From Flemingiibacterium sp045644145 (GTDB lineage: Bacteria > Bacillota > Clostridia > Oscillospirales > CAG-272): DNA of 23,169 bases. Below the pieces are notes generated by a model. That model ran no database searches. It was not told where the DNA came from and was given only the letters and a program-made list of their open reading frames with translations. Below are positions 13,543 through 20,696 of this stretch, piece by piece; within the stretch, counting starts at the first letter, position 1, and each line of letters opens with the position of its first letter. Both the position numbers and the translations under genes were made by a program. The stretch lies in contig JAZRGK010000059.1 in assembly GCA_045644145.1 (NCBI GenBank), positions 1 to 23,169 of the forward strand, in the 5' to 3' direction.

Positions 13543-13574
13543 GGGGGAAACTTTTTTACAAAAAAGTTTCCCCC
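13543..13574. terminator. 15-bp hairpin after dapL
   Basis: GGGGGAAACTTTTTT (13543-13557) pairs perfectly with AAAAAAGTTTCCCCC (13560-13574) around AC. It begins 8 bases past the dapL stop on the - strand. It has no U-tract outside the stem, so it may act as an RNA 3'-end stabiliser or a dispersed palindrome rather than a standard terminator. Confidence 0.5.
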
Positions 13575-13582
13575 ACATATAT

Positions 13583-14767
13583 TCAGATAAACAATTTCTT
13601 AATGCGCTCTGCGGCTTCCTTGGTGCGGTCGCGGTCGCCGAAAGCGGTAAGGCGGAAGAAGCCCTCGCCCATTGCGCCGAATCCTGCGCCGGGAGTACCT
13701 ACCACGTTTGCCTTGGTAAGAAGCAGATCAAAGAACTCCCAAGAGCCCATACCGTTCGGGCACTTAAGCCAGATGTAGGGGGAGTTTACGCCGCCGGTGT
13801 ACCAGATGCCAAGCTCGTCGAGAGCCTCGGTGATGATCTTCGCGTTTTCTCTGTAGTAGCCAAGATTTTCAGCGATCTGCGCACGTCCCTCGGGGGTGAA
13901 TACAGCCGCCGCGGCAAGCTGAACGGGGTAAGAAACGCCGTTGAACTTTGTGGTCTGACGGCGGAGCCACATTTTGTTAAGGCTCATACCATCGGCTTCA
14001 AGCTCCATAGGAACAACGGTCCAGCCGCAACGCGTGCCGGTAAATCCTGCGGTCTTGGAGAAGGAGCAGAATTCGATAGCACAGTTACGAGCGCCCTCGA
14101 TCTCATAGATAGAGCGAACGAGATCCTTGGAGATAACGAAGGATTCGTAAGCCGCATCAAAGAGGATGATTGCGCCCTTCTTGGTTGCGTAATCAACCCA
14201 CTCCTTAAGCTGAGCGTGGTTGTACGCCGCGCCGGTGGGGTTGTTGGGGGAGCAGAGGTATATTATATCAGCATCCACCGCATCATTGGGCATGGGAAGA
14301 AAGTTGTTTTCTGCGGTGCCGTTCATGTAGACGATGTTTCTGCCGTCCATGATGTTGGTGTCAACGTATACGGGGTATACGGGGTCGGGCACGAGAACGG
14401 TATTGTCTTTAGCGAAAATATCAAGGATGTTGCCGAGATCGCTCTTTGCGCCGTCGGAGATAAAGATTTCGTCTGCGTCAAGTGTTACGCCGTCCTCGGA
14501 CTTGTAGTAATCCTTTATGGCATCTTTAAGGAAGCCGTAGCCCTGCTCAGGACCGTAGCCCTTGAAGGAATCCTTCTTACCCATTTCGTCAGCCGCCTTA
14601 TGGAAAGCATCCACAACAGCAGTGCAGAGAGGCAGTGTAACGTCGCCGATGCCCAGGCGGATAATATCGGCATCCGGATTCTGCTCCTTGTACGCCGCTG
14701 TTTTTTTAGCGATATCCGAGAAAAGGTAGCTTGCTTTCAGATTTTTATAATTTGCATTGATTTTCAT
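13583..14767 (-). CDS. dapL: LL-diaminopimelate aminotransferase
   Basis: This PLP enzyme converts tetrahydrodipicolinate directly to LL-diaminopimelate with glutamate as amino donor, feeding lysine and peptidoglycan synthesis. The start at 14767 (394 residues, usual family length about 400) is chosen over an in-frame ATG at 14797 because GGGAGAA precedes it by 7 bases. Class I/II aminotransferase features are clear: IIRLGIGDVTLPL, FKGYGPEQGYGFLKDAI, SDGAKSDLGNI, LCSPNNPTGA, ILFDAAYESF and the Schiff-base Lys238 in SFSKTAGFTGTRCGW. The FSDIAKKTAAY start is typical of DapL. No lysine riboswitch is seen in the short leader. Confidence 0.95.
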   Translation of the reverse strand: MKINANYKNLKASYLFSDIAKKTAAYKEQNPDADIIRLGIGDVTLPLCTAVVDAFHKAADEMGKKDSFKGYGPEQGYGFLKDAIKDYYKSEDGVTLDADEIFISDGAKSDLGNILDIFAKDNTVLVPDPVYPVYVDTNIMDGRNIVYMNGTAENNFLPMPNDAVDADIIYLCSPNNPTGAAYNHAQLKEWVDYATKKGAIILFDAAYESFVISKDLVRSIYEIEGARNCAIEFCSFSKTAGFTGTRCGWTVVPMELEADGMSLNKMWLRRQTTKFNGVSYPVQLAAAAVFTPEGRAQIAENLGYYRENAKIITEALDELGIWYTGGVNSPYIWLKCPNGMGSWEFFDLLLTKANVVGTPGAGFGAMGEGFFRLTAFGDRDRTKEAAERIKKLFI

Positions 14768-14808
14768 AAAAATGTTCTCCCTTTTGGAAAAATTCAATAA
14801 TCGGATAT

Positions 14809-14837
14809 ATTATAGCATACTAAAGCGGTAAATTCAA
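14809..14837 (-). promoter_or_regulatory. Probable dapL promoter
   Basis: On the - strand TTGAAT (14837-14832), a 17-base spacer and TATAAT (14814-14809), 42 bases before the dapL ATG. Confidence 0.6.
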
Positions 14838-14870
14838 TGTATATTTTATTAACAAGTGGGAATTTTTGAA

Positions 14871-14892
14871 GTTTGGAGCAAGCGACGGGAAT
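14871..14892 (+). repeat. Copy 1 of the tRNA-Gly 3'-end repeat
   Basis: TGGAGCAAGCGACGGGAAT (14874-14892) is identical to the 3' end of the tRNA-Gly gene (15766-15784). With the preceding GTT it is a 22-base identity to 15612-15633. It lies between the dapL promoter and the B-box gene promoter, outside any gene. It could be an attachment-site remnant. Confidence 0.7.
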
Positions 14893-14937
14893 ACGAGGTA
14901 CACTATGAGCGGATGAATGCTATTTTTTTCATAAGGG

Positions 14938-14966
14938 TTGACATTTTTTGCATATTCGTGTATAAT
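14938..14966 (+). promoter_or_regulatory. Sigma-A promoter of the B-box zinc-finger gene
   Basis: TTGACA (14938-14943), a 17-base spacer and TATAAT (14961-14966) match consensus fully, 41 bases before the ATG. The small gene therefore forms its own transcription unit. Confidence 0.85.
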
Positions 14967-15006
14967 CGTTATATCAGTAATAATTATTCTATGGAGGAAC
15001 TACATA

Positions 15007-15399
15007 ATGAACTGTTATAACCATCCGGAAAAAGAAGCTACATGTGCGTGTGTTGGATGCGGCAAATTTTTCTGCGCCGAGTGCACCACAGAAATTCATG
15101 GTAAATCGTACTGCAAAAAATGCATCGAAGAAATAATGGATAAAAAAGATGCTAAATTAGAAAAAGCTGAGGAAAGACCTACACAGGTGTTTATGAATGC
15201 CGGTGGTGCTGCAGCATCAAGCAGTAGTTCTTCGAGTAGCAGCTCGTCTGGCGGAGGAAATCGGGTACCGCCATACCCCAAAAGCAGTTGTTTGCTTCAC
15301 GTCGTATTGTTTTTATGTACGGGCGGAATCGGAAATATCGTCTATTGGCTTATCACTCGTAGTAGACGAAAAGAGTGGAACTCACAGTACAGAAGATGA
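15007..15399 (+). CDS. Small B-box-type zinc-finger protein with poly-Ser linker and membrane tail
   Basis: The start at 15007 (130 residues) follows GGAGG by 9 bases; a longer frame from 14938 overlaps the promoter and was rejected. Residues 3-39 carry many putative zinc ligands: Cys3, His6, Cys13/15/18, Cys23, Cys26, His31, Cys36 and Cys39, in the order CYNH, CACVGC, FFCAEC, HGKSYCKKC. This resembles B-box fingers found at the N-terminus of bacterial membrane proteins. A charged helix, an Ala-Ser linker with 11 consecutive Ser (71-81) and a Gly/Pro turn lead to a hydrophobic segment (95-117) with a basic tail (RSRRKEW). The role is unknown. It is a single-gene unit with its own promoter and terminator, bracketed by tRNA-end repeats. 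Confidence 0.8.
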   Translation: MNCYNHPEKEATCACVGCGKFFCAECTTEIHGKSYCKKCIEEIMDKKDAKLEKAEERPTQVFMNAGGAAASSSSSSSSSSSGGGNRVPPYPKSSCLLHVVLFLCTGGIGNIVYWLITRSRRKEWNSQYRR

Positions 15400-15415
15400 A
15401 ATTATTATGAATATT

Positions 15416-15455
15416 TCAGCGCGCCTCAAGAAACGAGGTGCGCTGATTTTCTTTG
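15416..15455 (+). terminator. Intrinsic terminator of the B-box gene
   Basis: CAGCGCGCCTC (15417-15427) pairs with GAGGTGCGCTG (15435-15445), 11 bp with one G-U, loop AAGAAAC, followed by ATTTTCTTT. Confidence 0.85.
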
Positions 15456-15498
15456 CTCAAAAAATCCACAGTGTAATCAGGCTGATATGGATGAAAGA

Positions 15499-15765
15499 GA
15501 CGTGAATCGCGAACCCTACGAGCAATCGCTGCGCGGTATCGCGTGTGCGTATGCTCAACCACATCGCGTACTGGAAACAAAAACGGCGAGTGACAAGCCC
15601 TCGTTGTTGTCGTTTGGAGCAAGCGACGGGAATCGGGTAACCCACGCGATACCGCGCAGCGGTTTCGCGGGCAAGAACGCTTCGCCTTCTTGCCGGTGTG
15701 TGCCCTCAACCGCATCTCTTACTGGAATAAAACGAAACGAGGGACAAGCCCTCGTTTCATTTTAT
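15499..15765. repeat. Two degenerate tRNA-end/terminator cassettes
   Basis: This stretch reads as tandem decayed copies of the tRNA-Gly end plus its terminator. Unit A (from 15499) starts GACGTGAATCGCGAACCC and ends in CAAGCCCTCGTT, then TGGAGCAAGC. Unit B (from 15625) starts GACGGGAATCGGGTAACCC and ends with the intact terminator before the real tRNA. Both share CTCAACC-CATC and ACTGGAA blocks. The copy of TGGAGCAAGCGACGGGAATCG at 15615-15635 matches the tRNA gene exactly. A perfect 17-bp inverted repeat (15527-15543 with 15645-15661) lies across the two units. No folded tRNA can be completed from either. Confidence 0.6.
15727..15758 (-). terminator. Intrinsic terminator of tRNA-Gly
   Basis: On the - strand GAAACGAGGG pairs with CCCTCGTTTC (10 bp; + positions 15749-15758 with 15734-15743) around CTTGT, followed by GTTTTATTC. 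Confidence 0.85.
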
Positions 15766-15839
15766 TGGAGCAAGCGACGGGAATCGAACCCGCACAGTCA
15801 GCTTGGGAAGCTGAGGTTCTACCACTAAACTACGCCTGC
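15766..15839 (-). tRNA. tRNA-Gly (anticodon CCC)
   Basis: This is a 74-base gene including encoded CCA. The acceptor stem GCAGGCG/CGCTTGC has 7 pairs with one G-U. The anticodon stem TCAGC/GCTGA encloses TTCCCAA, placing CCC at 34-36. The T arm is GCGGG-TTCGATT-CCCGT and the D arm contains AGTGGTAGAA. A consensus promoter precedes it and an intrinsic terminator follows. Its 3' end is duplicated at 15615 and 14874. Confidence 0.93.
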
Positions 15840-15852
15840 ATGCGCAATAAAT

Positions 15853-15881
15853 ATTATATACCAACCTTCCTCGTTTGTCAA
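15853..15881 (-). promoter_or_regulatory. Sigma-A promoter of tRNA-Gly
   Basis: On the - strand TTGACA (15881-15876), a 17-base spacer and TATAAT (15858-15853), 13 bases before the mature tRNA 5' end. Full consensus match, as expected for a stable RNA gene. Confidence 0.85.
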
Positions 15882-16076
15882 GTAGGAAGCGGCTTTTTTT
15901 TCGTATATCTCCTTTTAGTCACAAGAAGCGGAATCGGCGGCTCTCACACGGCTTCGCGCTTTGTAATAAAATGGAATTGGGGTGAGGGCAAATATTATAT
16001 GCTGCTGTGTTTAAAACTCCCACTCCGGGTAAAAAATAATGGTGTAAAATAAAAAAGCATGGAGAGTGAATTTTGC

Positions 16077-16433
16077 ATGACTGTCAAACGCGGAGATATT
16101 TATTATGCTGACCTCAGTCCCGTTGTCGGATCTGAGCAAGGTGGACTGCGTCCGGTACTCATTGTTCAGAATGATGTCGGCAACAAATACAGTCCCACGG
16201 TCATTGCCGCCGCCATAACCTCGCAGATCGGGAAAAACCGCATGCCCACTCATATTGAGGTTTTAGCGGATAATTTCGGTCTTGCCAAGGATTCTGTTAT
16301 TCTTCTCGAACAGATACGCACTATAGACAAACAGCGGCTGAAAGAGAAGATGGGACATCTTGATGACAGTATTATGAAAAAGGTCAACGATGCCATAGGT
16401 GTCAGTTTTGGGCTTGAAACAACCGTAATGTGA
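16077..16433 (+). CDS. mazF: MazF/EndoA-type mRNA endoribonuclease toxin
   Basis: The start at 16077 (118 residues) follows GGAGAG by 10 bases; an upstream in-frame ATG at 16059 overlaps that site and was rejected. The protein matches PemK/MazF of the Bacillus EndoA type along its length: VKRGDIYYADLSPVVGSEQGG, RPVLIVQND, IAAAITSQ, LLEQIRTIDKQRL. Arg25 and Thr48, the catalytic pair known in B. subtilis MazF, are both present. It should be a cytosolic ribonuclease cutting single-stranded mRNA. A MazE/EndoAI antitoxin normally sits directly upstream; here upstream is the tRNA-Gly spacer with no candidate. The toxin therefore looks orphan in this window. Confidence 0.93.
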   Translation: MTVKRGDIYYADLSPVVGSEQGGLRPVLIVQNDVGNKYSPTVIAAAITSQIGKNRMPTHIEVLADNFGLAKDSVILLEQIRTIDKQRLKEKMGHLDDSIMKKVNDAIGVSFGLETTVM

Positions 16434-16524
16434 CACCTACATACCCGATTTTTAGTGTACGGGTATATATCGTTCCTTTTATAATTCTGAGTTTATAAGT
16501 TTACTTTCAGTATTGACTTGCCAC

Positions 16525-16562
16525 AGCCGGGGCTTCTTCTGTGAGCCTCGGCTAATTGTTTT
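16525..16562 (+). terminator. Terminator between mazF and the two-component genes
   Basis: AGCCGGGGCT (16525-16534) pairs with AGCCTCGGCT (16544-16553), 10 bp with one G-U, loop TCTTCTGTG, followed by AATTGTTTTG. A weaker 7-bp pair ATACCCG/CGGGTAT (16441-16466) lies closer to the mazF stop. Confidence 0.65.
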
Positions 16563-16583
16563 GTGAATATTTGGCGAAGTGTC

Positions 16584-16613
16584 TTGCAATGTTCACAGCT
16601 TGGGTGGTATAAT
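16584..16613 (+). promoter_or_regulatory. Promoter of the two-component operon
   Basis: TTGCAA (16584-16589), an 18-base spacer and TATAAT (16608-16613), 33 bases before the response-regulator ATG. TGTGAA (16562-16567) and TTCACA (16592-16597) form an inverted pair around the -35. Confidence 0.65.
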
Positions 16614-16645
16614 ATAGATATAATACATCTTACGGGGGGATTATC

Positions 16646-17320
16646 ATGTACAGTATACTTACCGTTGACGATGAAGAAATGATACGCAAGCTTATACGAA
16701 AATACGCCGAGTTTGAAGGACATACAGTAACCGAGGCTAAGGACGGCATGGAAGCTGTCAAGCTTTGCCGCGAAAATGATTACGATATGATCATCATGGA
16801 CATCATGATGCCGGAGCTTGACGGATTTTCTGCCTGCCGTGAAATACGGCGCACAAAAAATACGCCCATAATAATGTTATCCGCAAGAGGCGAGGAATAT
16901 GACAAGATCAACGGTTTCGAGCTTGGGATCGACGATTATGTGGTAAAGCCGTTCTCGCCCAAGGAGCTTATGCTTCGCGTTGATGCAATTCTTAAGCGTA
17001 GCCGCACAGCATCGGCGAATGCCAACGAAATCATTGAGATCGGCGGACTTAGGGCTGATATTACCGCAAGGATAGTATACGTTGACGGTAGTAGAGTCGA
17101 TATGTCACCCAAGGAGTACGATCTGTTCTTCTATATGCTAAAAAACCGAAATATCGCCCTCTCCAGAGAAAAGCTTATAACCGAGGTTTGGGGGTACGAC
17201 TTCTATGGGGACGACCGAACGCTTGATACACATATAAAGCTGCTCAGAAAGAGCCTTGGAGATTATGCCAGACTTATTGTAACACTCAGAGGGGTAGGTT
17301 ACCGTTTTGAATCTGACTAA
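16646..17320 (+). CDS. OmpR/PhoB-family response regulator
   Basis: This 224-residue protein has an intact receiver (1-118): acidic pair Asp8-Asp9, phospho-acceptor Asp52 in IIMDIMMPELDGF, Ser79 in MLSARG, and Lys101 in VVKPFSPKEL. The winged-helix output domain (about 128-224) shows MSPKEYDLFFYMLKN, the recognition helix region DDRTLDTHIKLLRKSL, and the terminal wing VTLRGVGYRFE. It should bind DNA as a phosphorylated dimer. Its stop overlaps the start of the kinase gene by 14 bases, indicating translational coupling. The ribosome binding site GGGGGG precedes the ATG. Target genes are unknown. Confidence 0.93.
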   Translation: MYSILTVDDEEMIRKLIRKYAEFEGHTVTEAKDGMEAVKLCRENDYDMIIMDIMMPELDGFSACREIRRTKNTPIIMLSARGEEYDKINGFELGIDDYVVKPFSPKELMLRVDAILKRSRTASANANEIIEIGGLRADITARIVYVDGSRVDMSPKEYDLFFYMLKNRNIALSREKLITEVWGYDFYGDDRTLDTHIKLLRKSLGDYARLIVTLRGVGYRFESD

Positions 17321-18800
17321 AAAAATTAAAATGGGCGAGATCGGCATCAGATGGAAGCTTTTTGGTTATATGATGCTGTTCCTTGTGCTTTTACTTGGGC
17401 TTCTCTGGCTGTTTCAGGTGGTTTTCTTCGGTGAGATATACAAAGGTGTGCGTATAGCGGAGATAAAATCCGCCGCTGAAGAAATCTGCAGTGATACTAA
17501 CTTATCTGATACGGAGCTTAAGACCGCCGCAATGCGCATTGCCAGAGAAAAGCAGGTATGTGTGCTGATTTTTGACGAGCGCGGAAATGTTATCGCCTCT
17601 GAGGAAAGCCTTTCAGACTGTATTGTACACACAATGTCTGCGCGCAATATTTATACGCTGTATACGCTTGCTAAGCGTGACGGGGGTGAAAAGCTTTCCC
17701 GTTTTCATCTTGATGCGTTCAGAAATATACGTCCTGACAGCTTTTTTGATGTAAGCGGCGCAAAGCAGCCGAATTCTGACGAAAACTCCGCTGAAAGCAT
17801 CATATATACAAAGCTTGTACACTCAGATGCAAAGGGCAGGGACATTGTTGTTATGCTTAATACCACGATCTCACCCGTGTCATCAACGGTGCGCACGCTT
17901 CAGCGTGAGCTTATTATAATAAGCCTTGCCATGATAATGCTTGCGGTGCTTCTGTCGTATTTGCTTGCTAAAAGGGTTTCAAAGCCTATTGTCAGCATCA
18001 GTAAAAGCGCCGCTGAGCTTGCAAAGCAAAACTATGATGCAGATTTCTCCGCAGGTGGATACCGTGAGATCGCGGAGCTGTCGCAGACGCTTTCATACGC
18101 CGCATCTGAGCTGTCCAAGACCGGCAAGCTTCAGAGGGAGCTTATAGCCAATATATCCCACGATCTGCGCACACCGCTTACCATGATTACGGGCTATGCA
18201 GAAATGATGCGTGATATACCGGGAGAAAATACGCCTGAAAATGTGCAGGTGATTATAGATGAGGCGAATAGACTCACAACACTTGTCAGCGATGTTCTTG
18301 ATATATCAAGGCTTGGCTCGGGTACGGCGGAGCTTAATATTACGGAATTCAATCTCACCGAAACCGTCAGACAGGTAATAGACCGCTTTTCAAGGCTTAC
18401 CGAGCAAAGCGGAGTCACCGTTGAATTTTTAAGTGACTGCGAAACCGTTGTACGCGCGGACCGCACACGAATTTTGCAGGTAGTATACAATTTTATCGGC
18501 AACGCAATTGCACACGGTGGGGCGGACAAAACCGTAACCGTTACGCAGAGGATCATTACATCATCCGATAAAAAGGTAAAAGCCCGTATTGAGGTGGCTG
18601 ACAGGGGCGAGGGAATTTCGCCTGAGGAGCTTCCGTATATATGGGATCGCTATTACAAAGCAGGCAAGCATCACAAACGCGCCTCGGATGGCTCAGGACT
18701 TGGCTTATCCATTGCAAAGCAGATACTTGAACTCCATAATGCCGCTTACGGTGTGGAAAGCCGTGAGGGGGAAGGTTCGGTTTTCTGGTTTGAACTTTAA
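17307..18800 (+). CDS. Sensor histidine kinase (HAMP, HisKA, HATPase)
   Basis: This is a 497-residue membrane kinase, starting at TTG 17307 inside the response-regulator gene; the in-frame ATG at 17331 lacks a ribosome binding site. TM1 is about 20-42, an extracytoplasmic sensor of about 155 residues follows, and TM2 is about 202-221. HAMP (about 222-272) contains KRVSKPIVSISKSAAELA. HisKA has His285 in ANISHDLRTPLTMI. The ATPase shows the N box NFIGNAIAH (395-403), G1 DRGEGI (432-437) and G2 GSGLGL (462-467). All catalytic motifs are intact. The sensor domain shows no recognised family, so the signal is unknown. A terminator follows. Confidence 0.93.
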   Translation: MNLTKKIKMGEIGIRWKLFGYMMLFLVLLLGLLWLFQVVFFGEIYKGVRIAEIKSAAEEICSDTNLSDTELKTAAMRIAREKQVCVLIFDERGNVIASEESLSDCIVHTMSARNIYTLYTLAKRDGGEKLSRFHLDAFRNIRPDSFFDVSGAKQPNSDENSAESIIYTKLVHSDAKGRDIVVMLNTTISPVSSTVRTLQRELIIISLAMIMLAVLLSYLLAKRVSKPIVSISKSAAELAKQNYDADFSAGGYREIAELSQTLSYAASELSKTGKLQRELIANISHDLRTPLTMITGYAEMMRDIPGENTPENVQVIIDEANRLTTLVSDVLDISRLGSGTAELNITEFNLTETVRQVIDRFSRLTEQSGVTVEFLSDCETVVRADRTRILQVVYNFIGNAIAHGGADKTVTVTQRIITSSDKKVKARIEVADRGEGISPEELPYIWDRYYKAGKHHKRASDGSGLGLSIAKQILELHNAAYGVESREGEGSVFWFEL

Positions 18801-18834
18801 TAAGACATTCTTTACAGTAATTTTTGACGGTGCG

Positions 18835-18869
18835 GGGAGTGTTGCACTTATGTGCAGCACTCCCTTTTG
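18835..18869 (+). terminator. Terminator of the two-component operon (GTTGCA family)
   Basis: GGGAGTGTTGCAC (18835-18847) pairs with GTGCAGCACTCCC (18852-18864), 13 bp with one G-U, loop TTAT, followed by TTTT. The stem core resembles the hairpins at 9956, 10063 and 10287. Confidence 0.85.
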
Positions 18870-18887
18870 ATATGGACAGGTTTATGG

Positions 18888-18953
18888 TTTGGGGATCCTT
18901 TCATATCTTTGAGGATGTAATTCCCCAAAATTCGGTTTTTCTTTAGAAAAACC
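18888..18953. repeat. Two further hairpins upstream of the M23 promoter
   Basis: TTTGGGGA/TCCCCAAA (18888-18895, 18922-18929) with inner ATCC/GGAT pairing is followed by a perfect 8-bp hairpin GGTTTTTC-TTTA-GAAAAACC (18934-18953). They may back up the preceding terminator. No gene lies in 18801-19065. Confidence 0.5.
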
Positions 18954-18993
18954 CGCAGAAATGTGTAAAATTTTATAAAATTTCAGAATATGC

Positions 18994-19022
18994 TTGACCT
19001 TGAACGAAAAATATTGTATAAT
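18994..19022 (+). promoter_or_regulatory. Sigma-A promoter of the M23 gene
   Basis: TTGACC (18994-18999), a 17-base spacer and TATAAT (19017-19022), 43 bases before the ATG. Confidence 0.8.
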
Positions 19023-19065
19023 AACATTATATAAGTATAACTATGCCTGAAAAGGGGACAGATAA

Positions 19066-20679
19066 ATGAATAAACCAACGAAAAGTATGCTTACTCTTGT
19101 GGCTGTTATAGCGGCAATCTTTATTCCTACATATATCGCCATCGGCAGCTATATCGGTGCGCAGTTCGCTCCCGTGGATGAAAAAACCATCACCAAGCTG
19201 GAAATTACGGATATCGACGGCAATAAATTCTCACTCATGTCCGATAATGCGCTCCAGGCTAAGGACATCCAGGGCTTTGTGAAGATCAATGACCGTGCTA
19301 TTGAGCAGCCTTCGCTTCCCGAACCGCTTCTTGACGAGGACTATTTTGAGTTTAAGTATTATAGCTATGACCGTACTCAGATATATAAGTATTATTTTAA
19401 CGAGAACGCAGGCGAGGCGTATTACGTTGATGCAAACAACACCGCTTATCATATAAACGAGTCTGATGCATCGGCATTCCTCTCAACGAGATACGCACGT
19501 TCGCTTTACGATACAACAACCTTCCCGACGATGACCGTGTCAGACAGAGTTATTGCTCCCACAGAAGGTGACTGGGCATATCAGACCTATGGCGGTGACT
19601 ATGTAGCTCTTGATGATATTGTGATCGAGGAGCCTACCGAGGTCGTATATCAGATGAAGGGCGCGTTTGCGCTGGCATTCGATAACCGTCCCGACTTCTG
19701 CAATGTCACTCTTAGTGAAGACGGTAATATTATTTACAGCGACAGCTACGATAATATTGCCAATGCATCCCTTGAGGGAATGACTATCGACGTGCTTGTT
19801 GAGGCAAAGTGGTACGAAAGTGATACTGAGGCTTGCTACGGTACAGCTACTTATAAGTTCAAGGCTAAGATCCTTCTTCCTGCTGTATTCTATCTTGGTG
19901 AAACTGCCATAGAGCCCGGCGAATTCGTTGTGATTTCCGCAAAGAACGTAGATGATCCTGCTGCTATTACGTTTACAAGCGAGCCGGATATCGGATTCAC
20001 TCCCACATTCTTCAAGGACGGTAAGTTTACCCGTGCCCTTGTTCCCGTCCCCGTTGAATATAACGGTACAGATGTTAAGTTCACCTGCTCCTACGGCGAA
20101 GTTACACAGGAAATGACTCTTGACATAACTCCCAAGAAGTTCGGCAACTCCTTCCTTGATATAAGCGCTGTTGTAGCAAATCAGACCAGAACCGAAACCA
20201 CAATGAAGGCCTTCAACGATACTATGGCACCCATTGTAGCTGTCACCGAGCCAACACCTCTTTGGGAGGGTACATTCCATGAGGGTACGGCAGACGGACA
20301 GGTTAAGATAGGATTCGGACGTTACTGCACAGTTTCCGGTACCGGCGAAACCTTCCGCCATTACGGCTGTGACTACATCGTAAAGATGAACGAGAACATC
20401 ATGGCTATGAACAACGGTAAGGTCGTGTATGCAGGATACCTTGATTATCCCGGATACATGGTAGTTATCGATCACGGACTTGGTCTTAAGAGCTGGTACT
20501 GCCACCTCAATTCCACTGCGGTAAAGGTTGGTGACACCGTAAACAAGGGCGATGTTATCGGATATGCAGGTATGACCGGTTTTGCCGCAAATACAAGCTG
20601 CCATATCGCGGTTTCTGTATTTGATAAGCCGGTATGTCAGTACAGCCTTTGGGACGAAGGCGTTGTAATGACTAAATAG
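19066..20679 (+). CDS. Membrane-anchored M23 (LytM-type) protein, probably impaired peptidase
   Basis: The protein is 537 residues. A signal anchor (about 8-31) is followed by about 390 extracytoplasmic residues of beta-rich, acidic sequence without a recognised family. A C-terminal LytM domain (about 415-525) ends the protein. There, His432 and Asp436 in RHYGCD are the HxxxD zinc ligands, His470 (VIDHG) and His480 (YCHL) are conserved, and VKVGDTVNKGDVIGYAG is the typical VkxGdxVkkGqxIG stretch. The final HxH motif reads Ser511-Cys-His513 before IAVSVFDKPV, so the zinc-binding second His is kept and the first, catalytic His is lost. M23 relatives such as SpoIIQ also carry altered sites. A structural or sporulation role is possible but not shown. 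Own promoter and terminator. Confidence 0.85.
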   Translation: MNKPTKSMLTLVAVIAAIFIPTYIAIGSYIGAQFAPVDEKTITKLEITDIDGNKFSLMSDNALQAKDIQGFVKINDRAIEQPSLPEPLLDEDYFEFKYYSYDRTQIYKYYFNENAGEAYYVDANNTAYHINESDASAFLSTRYARSLYDTTTFPTMTVSDRVIAPTEGDWAYQTYGGDYVALDDIVIEEPTEVVYQMKGAFALAFDNRPDFCNVTLSEDGNIIYSDSYDNIANASLEGMTIDVLVEAKWYESDTEACYGTATYKFKAKILLPAVFYLGETAIEPGEFVVISAKNVDDPAAITFTSEPDIGFTPTFFKDGKFTRALVPVPVEYNGTDVKFTCSYGEVTQEMTLDITPKKFGNSFLDISAVVANQTRTETTMKAFNDTMAPIVAVTEPTPLWEGTFHEGTADGQVKIGFGRYCTVSGTGETFRHYGCDYIVKMNENIMAMNNGKVVYAGYLDYPGYMVVIDHGLGLKSWYCHLNSTAVKVGDTVNKGDVIGYAGMTGFAANTSCHIAVSVFDKPVCQYSLWDEGVVMTK

Positions 20680-20696
20680 AGCAATATGAAAATGAA

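Noticed and set aside
14768..14870. Lysine riboswitch upstream of dapL
   Set aside because: The leader from promoter to ATG is only about 40 bases, too short for the aptamer, and no such motif is seen.
15487..16052. Open frames giving SKRRESNPHSQLGK- and ATGIEPAQSAWEAEV-type proteins
   Set aside because: They are translations of the strand opposite the tRNA-Gly gene and its decayed copies, with no ribosome binding site; a familiar annotation artefact.
16021..16058. mazF promoter at TGTAAAAT (16043-16050)
   Set aside because: The -10 is plausible but no -35 resemblance lies at 16-18 bases; too weak to list.
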